Shown: positions 9,154-18,375 of the stretch, in pieces
Layout of the letters: each line of letters opens with the position of its first letter
Position numbering within the stretch: the first letter of the stretch is position 1
Source of the DNA: Pseudoalteromonas galatheae
GTDB lineage: Bacteria > Pseudomonadota > Gammaproteobacteria > Enterobacterales > Alteromonadaceae
Direction: 5' to 3'
Length of the DNA: 64,000 nt
Assembly (NCBI RefSeq): GCF_005886105.2
Contig: NZ_PNCO02000001.1
Span: forward strand, 3,753,501 to 3,817,500
Notes under the pieces: generated by a model
Told to the model about the DNA's origin: nothing
The model's database searches: none
What the model saw: the letters and a program-made list of their open reading frames with translations, nothing else
Translations under genes and position numbers: made by a program

Positions 9154-11493
9154 TTGTATAAATTCAAGGGCTATACTTTTGATTCGGTGCTTGGCGCGTT
9201 GTACCACCAAGAAGGCTCTATTCAATTACGCCCTAAACTTGCTCAGTTACTCGAATATTTTCTTATTAATGCGGGCCGTGTAATCACCAGAGAAGAATTG
9301 TTATCCGAAATCTGGATCAATGGTGAATATAGAGAAAGTTCACTTACTCAGAGTATTCGGGAGCTACGCAAACAGCTAAACGACAACGTTCATGACCCCG
9401 TATTCATTAAAACGTACCCTCAGCGTGGTTATATCTGGCTAACGGAAGTTGAATTAGAGCAAGAAGAAACGCAGCCCGAACCGGTCAATCAAAAAACATC
9501 TAATTTAGGACATAAAAATCCCTATATTCTTTTTATGGTCGTGGGTATTTTTGCTTTGGTTGTATCGGCTGGATTACTTTATCAATCAAACACAAACTCG
9601 ATTATAAATTCTACCGCACAAACCCAGCAAAACCATATTCGTCGAATATTAATCGCGCCATTTATTAATGAAACTGGCGAAACAAAACTTGATTGGTTGA
9701 ATTATAGTCTCAGGCATATGCTGATCGAAGGGTTAAAGGAATTACCAAATTATAATGTTGTCCCTGATAATACCGCTTTACAGTTGCTTGCGGCAGAAAG
9801 CCCCAAATTTAGTAATCAGGAACAAGCCTTAGATAGTATTGTGGTAAGTGGTCGAGCTGATCAGTGGATGTTAGCATCAGTTTCTCAAGAGTTTGGCCGA
9901 TTTGTGTTTAGGTACCAGCTATCGCAGCCAAATGGGGAGCGGAAAGAAGGAGTGATTTATAGTGAGGGGCTAGACTTATCACTTCCTGATTTGGCAAATA
10001 GCTTTATCAAACAATTTAACAAAGGAACCAATAAATTAAGTACTTTTAAGGTGTCTGATAATCAATTCTCAACCAAAGATTACTTAGAAGGGCTGCACGC
10101 ACTAGAGACTCATGGTGTTGGTTTAGCTATTCGATATTTTGAAGCATCTAGCTTGCATGATCCAAGTAACACCCATGCATTGATAGAGTTGGCTCGTTCA
10201 TACTGGCGAACAGGGCAGGTTGAGAAAGCACAAGCACTTTTTGCAAAGCTAGAAGAAGATACAGAACTGCAGGCTCAGTCTAATTTACGTGTACGGTTGT
10301 TGTTTTATTGGGGGGAATTGGAACAAGTATTAGGGAATTACGAAGAGTCCGAAAGACTGCTCAAGTTGGCGTTGGCAAATAGTGAAGAGCTCTCAAATGA
10401 AGTGATCCGCTCACGTATTTATTTGGTACTTTCAGATGTTGCGTCAAAACAGCAAAAATGGGAACTGTACAAAGATTACGTCAATCTGTCGAAAGTCGGT
10501 ATTAACTTACAAAATGATGTCAGCACAGAAGCGACGCGGCTTTACTACATTGGTAGTCCACCAGCTGCGAGGCCTGAGCAGGTCACCGATGTTAATTTAA
10601 ACGAAAGCTTAGAAAGCTTGCACCGCTCTCTTAGTTATTATCAAAAAAATAATAACTTGAGTTTATTAATGCAAACGTATTTTGCGATTGGTCAGAACTT
10701 TGTTGCTGATATTAACAGCCGAGCGAAGGCCTTAAAAAAGGCGTTGGAGCTAGCAATAGAGCAAGAAGAAATCATTTATAAGATTAAGATCGCAAATTAT
10801 CTTGGCTTCTTTTACATTCAGCTTCACGACGGGCAGCGAGCATTAAAGTATCTGCAAATTGCGCAAAGTGAGTTTAATACTGGACTAGAAAACTCGCCGC
10901 TTTACTATCGCAATCGCCTGCTTGAAGCTATGGGGAAAATGGATCTGGGGATTAGTTTAGTCGATCCTGATTTACTTGATGCTGCCGACGGTATCTTTAC
11001 TGAAATGGAATCATCCAATGTCAGAGATTATCCTCACATACAGGCTGATGCACACTTATTACATGGGTGGACATTATTGATCAAGCAGGAGTATCAAAAA
11101 GCATTACCTAAATTAACGAGAGCACAGATTAAATACCAATCTTTAGGATTAAATGACTCTAAGGCGTATGCGGATTATTCTTTAATGTACGCTTATTTGC
11201 AGCTAGGTAATTACAGCAAGGCTATTGAACTGTTTGATGATAGCAAGAATAAAAAGTTATTATTTGATTATGCGGCGATCGCGCACTTACAGCTGGAGCA
11301 GTTTGATGAGGCAGAAAAGCTGTTGCTGCAAAGTAAATCGAGCTTTTCTGGGTTGTGGAGAGAGCAAGATGAGCGCTTATTAGGCTTTGCAACGCGTGTC
11401 ATGCCGATCCAAAATGACAACTCAATAAGTACCTTGATAGATCAGTGGCAAAAACCTTACTCCGTTTACTGTGAATCAGAGTGGGGAATGTAA
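9154..11493 (+). CDS. ToxR/CadC-type membrane transcriptional regulator with long TPR-like periplasmic region
   Basis: A 779-aa one-component regulator. Residues 1-98 form an OmpR-type winged helix (LLEYFLINAGRVITREELL, then RELRKQLND and the wing KTYPQRGYIW). An acidic linker (99-110) leads to one transmembrane helix at about 124-143, then about 630 residues outside the membrane. That part has a TolB-N-like first section followed by helical repeats of TPR appearance (for example ALIELARSYWRTGQVEKAQALFAKLE). The start is TTG at 9154, with AAGGA seven bases upstream; upstream ATGs are out of frame. It sits directly upstream of the alkylquinolone operon on the same strand, so it is the best local candidate to control it (inference). 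Confidence 0.85.
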   Translation: MYKFKGYTFDSVLGALYHQEGSIQLRPKLAQLLEYFLINAGRVITREELLSEIWINGEYRESSLTQSIRELRKQLNDNVHDPVFIKTYPQRGYIWLTEVELEQEETQPEPVNQKTSNLGHKNPYILFMVVGIFALVVSAGLLYQSNTNSIINSTAQTQQNHIRRILIAPFINETGETKLDWLNYSLRHMLIEGLKELPNYNVVPDNTALQLLAAESPKFSNQEQALDSIVVSGRADQWMLASVSQEFGRFVFRYQLSQPNGERKEGVIYSEGLDLSLPDLANSFIKQFNKGTNKLSTFKVSDNQFSTKDYLEGLHALETHGVGLAIRYFEASSLHDPSNTHALIELARSYWRTGQVEKAQALFAKLEEDTELQAQSNLRVRLLFYWGELEQVLGNYEESERLLKLALANSEELSNEVIRSRIYLVLSDVASKQQKWELYKDYVNLSKVGINLQNDVSTEATRLYYIGSPPAARPEQVTDVNLNESLESLHRSLSYYQKNNNLSLLMQTYFAIGQNFVADINSRAKALKKALELAIEQEEIIYKIKIANYLGFFYIQLHDGQRALKYLQIAQSEFNTGLENSPLYYRNRLLEAMGKMDLGISLVDPDLLDAADGIFTEMESSNVRDYPHIQADAHLLHGWTLLIKQEYQKALPKLTRAQIKYQSLGLNDSKAYADYSLMYAYLQLGNYSKAIELFDDSKNKKLLFDYAAIAHLQLEQFDEAEKLLLQSKSSFSGLWREQDERLLGFATRVMPIQNDNSISTLIDQWQKPYSVYCESEWGM

Positions 11494-11509
11494 TCCCCAC
11501 TTGGTTTTT
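11481..11509 (+). terminator. Rho-independent terminator of the regulator gene
   Basis: Stem GTGGGG (11481-11486) pairs with CCCCAC (11495-11500) across an 8-base loop, followed by TTGGTTTTT. It overlaps the regulator's stop codon and isolates it from the downstream operon. Confidence 0.75.
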
Positions 11510-12508
11510 AGTGATGCCTCTAGAAGCATAAGCTTTGGATAAGGGGGCGTTTGACGATAAATTTATAGGCCCGCTTTACCTACAGAATAGGTATGAGCTG
11601 GTAACAAGAAGCGAGTGCTATCGAGCGCTTTCTTCTTGAGGTCTAGATATCGTGAAAACACGCATTTATTGCTCCGCACTTTCACCTATAAAACTAAAAA
11701 CACACATAAAGTCAAAGTGTTATTGTCTTTGTGTTTTATCCTCTCAGCTCTATTTTTAGGCTTGGAATTTAGTTCTACATAAGACATTTTTTAATGTGCC
11801 TAGTACCGGGTTTACTCTCTCAATTGACCAGAAACTTAATCGACTTGGTACGCTAAACCTTGTTCTTTCTTCGTAAACTAGCCTTCCTTGCTCTGTGTCA
11901 TTTTTTAACTCGAGTAGCCTATTTGGCATTTCAATTTCTCATTCCTAAATTTTTAGACATTTACTATCCAGTCAATCGTTACCTTATCAATGTTTTGTTT
12001 TTGTTAATTCGTTTTGTGTTTTGTTAATTGTCATCTCTTGCGTAAATTTATATAAAAAAGCGTATTGGTGAGTTCCCCTTAGAATTAATCAGCGCTTCAT
12101 TAGGCTGTCTTTTTAGATTTTTAATAAAACTTAGCTACAAAAAAGAAAAACAAATAAAAGCTTTTTAATCATGCGTTTATTAGTTTTTAACTAATCATGG
12201 TTATGGGCTTTTTATCTATTTTAGATATCTTTGATGTCTTTTTTGTCGCTATGGGTGTTCATTCTCCGCTACTTTATGTGCGCACTTTACATGGCCTGGG
12301 AATGAGGGTGTTTAGTAATAAACAACAGGTTGTGTTGTAAATTTTGTGTGTTGAAGGTTTCTATTGTTTATTTTTTGTGTCTTTTGGCGCGGTGGTCAAT
12401 AGAAGCGGAAACTTTAAAGGACGGGGAAATGATTACATTAAATGGCAACAACAGGGTGGTTAAGACAGTAATAAGAACCTTCTTTGACAACTCGAAGGAA
12501 TGGTTAAG
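11510..12508 (+). promoter_or_regulatory. Control region of the alkylquinolone operon
   Basis: About 1 kb without a convincing gene. It contains a direct repeat TTTTGTTAATT at 11999-12009 and 12019-12029, exactly 20 bp apart (two helical turns). ToxR/CadC-type regulators often bind direct repeats placed this way. A weak sigma70-like pair (TTGTTA 12021-12026, TAAATT 12043-12048, 16-bp spacer) follows, which would give a leader of roughly 450 nt. A weak hairpin (CAAAG/CTTTG, 11713-11731) precedes TGTTTTAT. The regulator and promoter assignments are inference. Confidence 0.4.
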
Positions 12509-14008
12509 ATGAGTAATACAATTAACTTAGCCGAGCGTTGGCTGCACCATTGTGAAGTACCAGAGAAAATAGCAATTGCTCATCAGGACTGCGAAATTAC
12601 GTATGAGCAATTAAAAAGTTCGATGGCTAAGTTGGCGAGTGCCTTTGAACAAATCGGTCTACAAAAAGACAGCCGTGTCGTTATCGGATTAAATGACAGT
12701 CCAATACTACACACTTGTTTTCTAGCTAGTTTGGCGTTTGGCGCGATCCCTATCGTGATCAACCCGAAGCTGAGTGAGTCTGCGCTTACTTACATTATTG
12801 GCGACAGCGATGCGAGTATTTATGTATCTGAGGAAAATGGCAGAACCACTTTCCAGTTTTTTCATCAAGGCAATAAAACCAACAAAGTTACTTACCAAAC
12901 CATGCTTAGTTATGGGGATGTAGCTTGGAATAACTATTTTTTCCGTGATCCCAGTGATGTTGCGTTTATGCAATATACTTCAGGCACGACAGGCAATCCA
13001 AAAGGTGTGATGCACTCTAGCGAAAATGCACTGTACATTGCACAGTATTTTGCCAAAAACACTCTGGGTGCAACCCAACAAGATGTTTTCTATTCGCTTG
13101 CTAAGTCATTCTTTGGTTATGGCTTGGGCAATAGTTTGATTTTTCCATTAGAGCTTCAAGCGACAGTCGTGCTCGATAGTGAGTGGCCAACAATAGAACG
13201 TGTAGCGGCAAACTTGAGTCGCTATCAGCCTACTTTATTCTTTGGTGTTCCCGCTATATATCACGGCTTAGCCTCACTTCATAATAGCCATGCTATCGTT
13301 AGCTCCGTGCGATTAGCTATTTCAGCGGGCTCAGCATTGCCTTCTGGTATTTTCAATAGTTGGGATCAGCAGTTTGGGCTTCGGATCGTTGACGGTCTGG
13401 GTTCAACGGAGTTGTGCCACATATTTTGCTCACATACGCCACAAACAGCGAGTTGTAATAGCCTAGGTAAGCCGCTATCAGGATATGAAGTGTCTATCCG
13501 AGATGCAAATCAGCAGCCCGTTGCGCAGGGGAAAACAGGGAACTTATGGGTGAAAGGGCCCAGTATGGCATTGGGTTATTGGAAAAATTCGGCCGCCACT
13601 CAGAACAAGTTCGTTGATGGTTGGTATAACTCTGGTGATTTAGCTGCCATTGACGAAAATGGAGAACTGCATTTCAAAGGCCGTTCGGACGATCTCTTTA
13701 AAGTAAATGGCCGTTGGGTTGTGCCTTCTGAAATAGAAGTTAAGTTAGCGCATAACTTTCCTACCATTCTTGAACTCGCCATGGTTCCTTATGAAGCAGA
13801 CGATGGTTTCATTAAACCAAGCCTTTGGGTGGTGCCTCGCCAGGGGGTCGATAGCCACTCTTTGAAGCGCGAAGTTAATCACTGGTGTTCACAAAACCTA
13901 TCAAGCTATCAACGTCCAAACCTGATCACGATGATTGATGCGTTACCAAGAAATGATAATGGCAAAGTGGTTCGCAAACGCCTCATGCATTTAGAGGAAG
14001 TGGCATAA
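12509..14008 (+). CDS. pqsA: PqsA-like anthranilate-CoA ligase
   Basis: A 499-aa adenylate-forming enzyme of the benzoate/anthranilate-CoA ligase group, predicted to make anthraniloyl-CoA, the primer for alkylquinolones. Visible are the phosphate loop YTSGTTGNPKGV (156-167), the GSTE motif (298-301), YNSGDLA, the hinge GRSDDLFKVNGRWV and the C-terminal catalytic lysine in DNGKVVRKR. The ATG at 12509 was chosen because AAGGA (12495-12499) lies nine bases upstream; the ATG at 12500 would abut it. First gene of the operon, one base before phnA. It could be a benzoate-CoA ligase by sequence alone, but its neighbours fix the role. Confidence 0.9.
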   Translation: MSNTINLAERWLHHCEVPEKIAIAHQDCEITYEQLKSSMAKLASAFEQIGLQKDSRVVIGLNDSPILHTCFLASLAFGAIPIVINPKLSESALTYIIGDSDASIYVSEENGRTTFQFFHQGNKTNKVTYQTMLSYGDVAWNNYFFRDPSDVAFMQYTSGTTGNPKGVMHSSENALYIAQYFAKNTLGATQQDVFYSLAKSFFGYGLGNSLIFPLELQATVVLDSEWPTIERVAANLSRYQPTLFFGVPAIYHGLASLHNSHAIVSSVRLAISAGSALPSGIFNSWDQQFGLRIVDGLGSTELCHIFCSHTPQTASCNSLGKPLSGYEVSIRDANQQPVAQGKTGNLWVKGPSMALGYWKNSAATQNKFVDGWYNSGDLAAIDENGELHFKGRSDDLFKVNGRWVVPSEIEVKLAHNFPTILELAMVPYEADDGFIKPSLWVVPRQGVDSHSLKREVNHWCSQNLSSYQRPNLITMIDALPRNDNGKVVRKRLMHLEEVA

Positions 14009-14009
14009 C

Positions 14010-15437
14010 ATGACTGAGTTGCAGAAAATTTATAGCCAAGTCGATACACTTGATTATGGTGACGGTGATGTAATGCGCTTTTATCGTCGCTTTGCAGCGG
14101 ATAGCTACTCGTTTGTATATGAGTTTAATAACGCCGCAACCAAAGCTATTCCGCCTCGGTACAGCTTGGTAGGTCTATCCTCTTTGGCAAAAATTGTACT
14201 TAAAAATAACAAGTTAATGTATTGCTGTGGCAATGATGTCATTTTCGAACAGCAGTTTGATTGTGTAACACAGGCTTGGACCAAATTAGAGGAATTAACT
14301 GCAAATACAGAGTTTGTACTTAACCCAGAGATTGAGCTGTTTGAGTTTGGCTGGTTAGGTATTTGGGGTTATGAAAGCATCCGTTACTTTGAGCCACATA
14401 AGTTACCTGATCCAGAGTTGCCAGACTTAACACAATCTTCGGATGTTGAGTTAATGCTTCCACAGCAGATGGCGATTTTTGACCATAAGGAAAAGCAGGC
14501 CAAGCTTGTCACTTTTTCATCTGTCCCACAACACAGTAATACTGGCTTAATTGAGCGGTTACACTCTTGGCCTCAAGATTCGGTTGATGGCCCAGTACAG
14601 TTTAATTTCAAGCAAGACGAATTTAAGCAAACAGTAGATAAGCTCAAACAAAACATAAAAGACGGCGAAATCATGCAGGCCGTCTTATCACAGCGAATGC
14701 AGATCCCTGTGTCTGGATGTGGGCTGGATTTTTTTACACAGCTTAGAAGAGTAAGCCCTTCTCCTTATCAATTCTATATTCGTTTAAATGCTGGGTGTTT
14801 GTTTGGCGCATCGCCAGAGACGCTTGTGCGTAATGATAATGGCGAGCTTGTTTCTTTTCCAATGGCGGGCACTCGCCACAGACAAGCCTGTGAGGTCGAG
14901 AATGCGCGGCTAGAGCAGGAACTATTGCAAGACGAAAAAGAGCTTGCTGAGCACTTGATGCTGATTGATTTAGCCAGAAATGACCTCGGTCGAGTGTCTG
15001 ATCCTGCTACTGTCAGTGTTCCTCGCAAAATGACTGTGGAGCACTTTTCTCATGTGATGCATATCACATCACAGGTGAGTGCATCACTAAACAAACAGCA
15101 TAGTAATTTTGATTTGATTAAAGCCACATTGCCAGCAGGTACATTAAGTGGTGCACCAAAGATACGTGCGATGCAGCTGTTGGATAAATACGAGCAAGTC
15201 AGGCGTGGGTTTTATGGTGGCGGGGTTGGCATATTGAATAACCAGCTACTTGATCTGGCAATTATTATTCGCTCCGCGTACATCAAAAATGGCTATCTCA
15301 ACATTCAGGCGGGGGCTGGCATTGTGACCGACTCAAACCCTGAAAGTGAATGGCAAGAAACTATGAATAAAAGTCGGGCAATGCTGGTTGCACTGGGCAT
15401 TGCCGAATCTCAGGATAAGGAAGCTGCCACATGTTAG
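14010..15437 (+). CDS. phnA: Anthranilate synthase component I (PhnA/TrpE type)
   Basis: A 475-aa chorismate-utilising enzyme that makes anthranilate from chorismate with ammonia from the adjacent amidotransferase. The C-terminal chorismate-binding domain shows ASPETLVR, FPMAGTRHRQ, LMLIDLARNDLGRV, LPAGTLSGAPKIRAM and GAGIVTDSNPESEWQET. Alanine 286 in PMAGT is typical of anthranilate synthases; aminodeoxychorismate and isochorismate synthases have lysine there. It lies inside a pqs-like operon and not with trp genes, so its product probably feeds PqsA. It overlaps phnB by 7 bp. Confidence 0.9.
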   Translation: MTELQKIYSQVDTLDYGDGDVMRFYRRFAADSYSFVYEFNNAATKAIPPRYSLVGLSSLAKIVLKNNKLMYCCGNDVIFEQQFDCVTQAWTKLEELTANTEFVLNPEIELFEFGWLGIWGYESIRYFEPHKLPDPELPDLTQSSDVELMLPQQMAIFDHKEKQAKLVTFSSVPQHSNTGLIERLHSWPQDSVDGPVQFNFKQDEFKQTVDKLKQNIKDGEIMQAVLSQRMQIPVSGCGLDFFTQLRRVSPSPYQFYIRLNAGCLFGASPETLVRNDNGELVSFPMAGTRHRQACEVENARLEQELLQDEKELAEHLMLIDLARNDLGRVSDPATVSVPRKMTVEHFSHVMHITSQVSASLNKQHSNFDLIKATLPAGTLSGAPKIRAMQLLDKYEQVRRGFYGGGVGILNNQLLDLAIIIRSAYIKNGYLNIQAGAGIVTDSNPESEWQETMNKSRAMLVALGIAESQDKEAATC

Positions 15438-16054
15438 TCATGATAGATAACTATGATTCATTTACTTATAACCTTGTGCACTATTTCTTCGCGTTAGGCC
15501 AAACGGTTAAAGTGGTGAGAAATGATGAAATCACGATAGATGAATTGGCAGCGTTAAAGCCAAGTGGTTTGATTATTTCACCAGGGCCCTTCGGCCCTGA
15601 GCAAGCTGGCATTTCATGCGAAGCCATCGAATACTTTTCAAGAAAAATCCCAATACTAGGGATTTGTTTGGGGCATCAAGCCATCGCCCATGTTTTCGGC
15701 GCGGTAGTGTGTCATGCACAGGCTCCAATGCATGGCAAAGTGAAGCAAATTACACACGACAATTCAGGGCTATTTTCTGGGTTACCTTCTCCGTTAGACA
15801 TCGTGCGTTACCACAGCTTATGTGTATCTAGCATATTACCTGAATGCTTAAAAGTCACGGCTTTGTCGGTGGCAACGCCTTCGGGTCAAGCTGAAGTTAT
15901 GGCATTACAACACAAGTATTTACCAATATTCGGGTTACAGTTTCATCCAGAGTCCATCGCAACTGAAAGAGGGCTGGATATGCTGCGCAATTGGTTGGTA
16001 GAAAGTGGGCTAGTATCACCAGAGCTTGATACTGCTAATGAAGTCGCTGCATAA
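15431..16054 (+). CDS. phnB: Anthranilate synthase component II, glutamine amidotransferase (PhnB/TrpG type)
   Basis: A 207-aa class I glutamine amidotransferase that releases ammonia for PhnA. Signature elements are MIDNYDSFTYNLVHYF at the start, the nucleophile Cys79 in GICLGHQ, and the His172/Glu174 dyad in FHPES. The start overlaps the end of phnA; a second in-frame ATG (15440) is also possible. Family-typical length. Confidence 0.92.
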   Translation: MLVMIDNYDSFTYNLVHYFFALGQTVKVVRNDEITIDELAALKPSGLIISPGPFGPEQAGISCEAIEYFSRKIPILGICLGHQAIAHVFGAVVCHAQAPMHGKVKQITHDNSGLFSGLPSPLDIVRYHSLCVSSILPECLKVTALSVATPSGQAEVMALQHKYLPIFGLQFHPESIATERGLDMLRNWLVESGLVSPELDTANEVAA

Positions 16055-16066
16055 GGAGAAAAAGCA

Positions 16067-17659
16067 ATGTTTTCCACTCAAGTTGTCAAGGCTATTCAAC
16101 AACATCCCAAAATTGGTGCAGGTAACTTTCTTACTGTTTTAAACGAGATAGTGCCAGATACACATCAGGACTTGATAAAGGTTGAACAGCCGATCAGTGA
16201 ATATTGTACTCAACGTCATTTTACCATTGCAGATCTTCTGTATTTGAGCGAACTCATCGCGGGAAAATATTGTGCGATGGGGGTGTGTGCCAAAGAAACG
16301 GTAGGTTTGTATCTTAACGATGATCTAAGCTACTTCATTCACTACCTTGCGTTAAACAGAATTGGCGCTATTCCAGTATGTATTAATGACAAGCTAGACC
16401 CTGAAATTGTCATTGCTTTTTGCCGTAATGCTGCCGTGGAGCGACTTGTTTACTCGGATAATAAAGCACAGTGCTTTATCAATTTATCGTTAAAAACAAT
16501 AAAGCTATTTACGGTAACGCAGTTACTCTCTTTGGCTAATACTGAATTGCCAGCAATGCCCGAGTTTGCTGCAGATGATGTGATTTTACTAGCACATACT
16601 TCGGGCACTACGGGTGTGCCCAAAGCAGTAACTTTTACCCACCATAGTTTCTTTTTTGGTGTGCAAAATCAATTATTAAAACAAAGAGGTGAGCGAGTGT
16701 TATGCGCTTTGCCACACTCTCACAGTTCTGCTATCTCCGTCATGATGTCGAGCTTATTGCGAGGCGCGAGCACCTATATTTTATCTGATAAGTCTGCGCA
16801 AAACTTAGCAAAAAAAGTCGAGCAAGAACGCTCTGAACTCATCGTTGCTTTCCCTAAAACCTATGTCGACTTGTGTCGTGAAACCTTAGATGAACGTCAG
16901 TTTTCCTCAGTGGGTTATTGGATTGCTACAGGTGATGCAAATCATGAGTCGCATATCAGAAAGTTGATTGCGCTTGGCAAACATTATGCTGATGGTAAGC
17001 GTAAATCAGGCTCTATATTCATTGACAACTTGGGGTCATCAGAGTTTGGGTTCGCCATATTCAGAAATATTCATAGCTTGGAGCAGCACCAATTTGACCG
17101 CTGTATCGGTCGCGCGTTTGAGTGGGTAGATGCAGCAGTATTGAACGATAAAGGAGAGCAGCTTGGCCCCAATCGAGTGGGGTTACTGGGCGTTAAATCA
17201 GAATCTGTGACGGCAGGATATTGGAATGCTCCCCAACTAACTGAGGATGCAAAGCTCAGTGGTTATTGGTTAACAGGCGACTTAGTCTATTTTGATGAAA
17301 CGGGTAAATTTTTCCACGTCGATCGTACGACTGATCCTGTTTATACCAAAGATGGTGTGCTTTACAGCTGCTTGGCTGAAGAAGTCATTCTGAAGTATTT
17401 ACCTGAAATTTTTGAATGCAGTGTTTTTGCTAAGCCTGACCCTCAAAACCCAGAATTTTATCTACCACATGTTTGTGTGGAATTATCACGGTCTGCATCT
17501 GAAATAGCGGCCGATTGTTTGCTCGATAAAGTTAACACCGTTTTGCAACAGCATGATTTGATAAAAGTTGTCTCTCTCACCTTTCAGTCCGGTCATGAAT
17601 ATACCGGAGTAACAGGAAAAAAATTAAAGCGTCAATTACGTGAGCTAAAAGCTGCATAA
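16067..17659 (+). CDS. Second adenylate-forming acyl-CoA ligase/synthetase of the quinolone operon
   Basis: A 530-aa ANL-superfamily enzyme with phosphate loop HTSGTTGVPKAV, motif NLGSSEFG, the aspartate of YWLTGDLVYF and a C-terminal lysine region (TGKKLKRQLREL). The hinge (DRTTDPVYTKDG) departs from the usual GRxxD pattern, so it is not a copy of PqsA. AAGGAG precedes the ATG. PqsBC needs a medium-chain acyl thioester, and in Burkholderia the hmq cluster also carries an extra ligase; supplying or reloading the acyl chain is the most economical role (inference). It could instead activate an unrelated acid. Confidence 0.8.
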   Translation: MFSTQVVKAIQQHPKIGAGNFLTVLNEIVPDTHQDLIKVEQPISEYCTQRHFTIADLLYLSELIAGKYCAMGVCAKETVGLYLNDDLSYFIHYLALNRIGAIPVCINDKLDPEIVIAFCRNAAVERLVYSDNKAQCFINLSLKTIKLFTVTQLLSLANTELPAMPEFAADDVILLAHTSGTTGVPKAVTFTHHSFFFGVQNQLLKQRGERVLCALPHSHSSAISVMMSSLLRGASTYILSDKSAQNLAKKVEQERSELIVAFPKTYVDLCRETLDERQFSSVGYWIATGDANHESHIRKLIALGKHYADGKRKSGSIFIDNLGSSEFGFAIFRNIHSLEQHQFDRCIGRAFEWVDAAVLNDKGEQLGPNRVGLLGVKSESVTAGYWNAPQLTEDAKLSGYWLTGDLVYFDETGKFFHVDRTTDPVYTKDGVLYSCLAEEVILKYLPEIFECSVFAKPDPQNPEFYLPHVCVELSRSASEIAADCLLDKVNTVLQQHDLIKVVSLTFQSGHEYTGVTGKKLKRQLRELKAA

Positions 17660-17673
17660 GTAAGGATCACACT

Positions 17674-18375
17674 ATGTCACCAAAACTACATTTGTATGGG
17701 TATGACATTTGCCCATTTTCTATTCGGATCAGAATGTTACTTGAGGTCTTGCATTTAGACTACAGTTATACCAACGTTGAGGTTTATACTCAAAAACCGG
17801 CTGCTTTATTAAAGCATTCACCTATGGGTAAAGTTCCTACTTTGTTAGTCGATATTGAGTCGCTATCAGAGTCTAGCGTTATTGCTCGCTGGTTAGCCGA
17901 GGTATACCAAGAGCAGCAATTGTTATCTCGTAATGCCTGGCAAAAAGCAAAGCAACAAGAGCTTATGGAATTAATAGAACAAGCTCATGGTGCTGTTTCT
18001 ACAATCATTCGCAGTGAAAGCGAGCAAAGTTTCCAGACTGGGATCAATGAGCTCAGCACTATTTTACCCGTTTTACATCAAGAACTGCGTGAAGAAGTTA
18101 CGCACGTATCGACACTCGTTGATGTGTGGAAGCTGGTGTTATGTAGTGTTATCCGTAACCTTGATTGCGCACTAAACAAAGCACTCAGCAGTGCGATACC
18201 ACAGATCAGAAATTATCCAAATTATCAAAAAAGTAGTGTTGCAGTCGCAAAGCTCGTAGCTAAAGTTTTGCCGCATCATTACGAGTTGCAGTTACGTGAA
18301 TTACTAATAAATCGCGCTGGCTACTGTGCAAACTTAATCGCTTCCGAGCATAAAGTGGAGCAGTTAAGCGCATGA
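17674..18375 (+). CDS. Glutathione S-transferase-like protein
   Basis: A 233-aa protein with an N-terminal thioredoxin fold of GST type: DICPFSIRIR with Cys13 at the catalytic position (a CPFS motif, as in omega/beta or glutaredoxin-2-like GSTs), MGKVPTLL (cis-proline) and SESSVIARWL (glutathione-binding Glu-Ser). The C-terminal half is helical and less conserved. It overlaps pqsB by 4 bp. GSTs are not part of the P. aeruginosa pqs operon. Possible roles are thiol exchange on an acyl or aminobenzoyl intermediate, isomerisation, or self-protection; none can be chosen from sequence. Confidence 0.8.
   Translation: MSPKLHLYGYDICPFSIRIRMLLEVLHLDYSYTNVEVYTQKPAALLKHSPMGKVPTLLVDIESLSESSVIARWLAEVYQEQQLLSRNAWQKAKQQELMELIEQAHGAVSTIIRSESEQSFQTGINELSTILPVLHQELREEVTHVSTLVDVWKLVLCSVIRNLDCALNKALSSAIPQIRNYPNYQKSSVAVAKLVAKVLPHHYELQLRELLINRAGYCANLIASEHKVEQLSA

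Noticed and set aside
12330..12512. 60-codon open frame just before pqsA
   Set aside because: Starts at GTG without a Shine-Dalgarno, overlaps the pqsA start and looks like translated AT-rich leader.
14010..16054. Reading phnA/phnB as part of a tryptophan (trpEG) or folate (pabAB) locus
   Set aside because: No other trp or pab gene is adjacent, Ala286 argues against aminodeoxychorismate synthase, and the genes are tightly coupled to pqs homologues.
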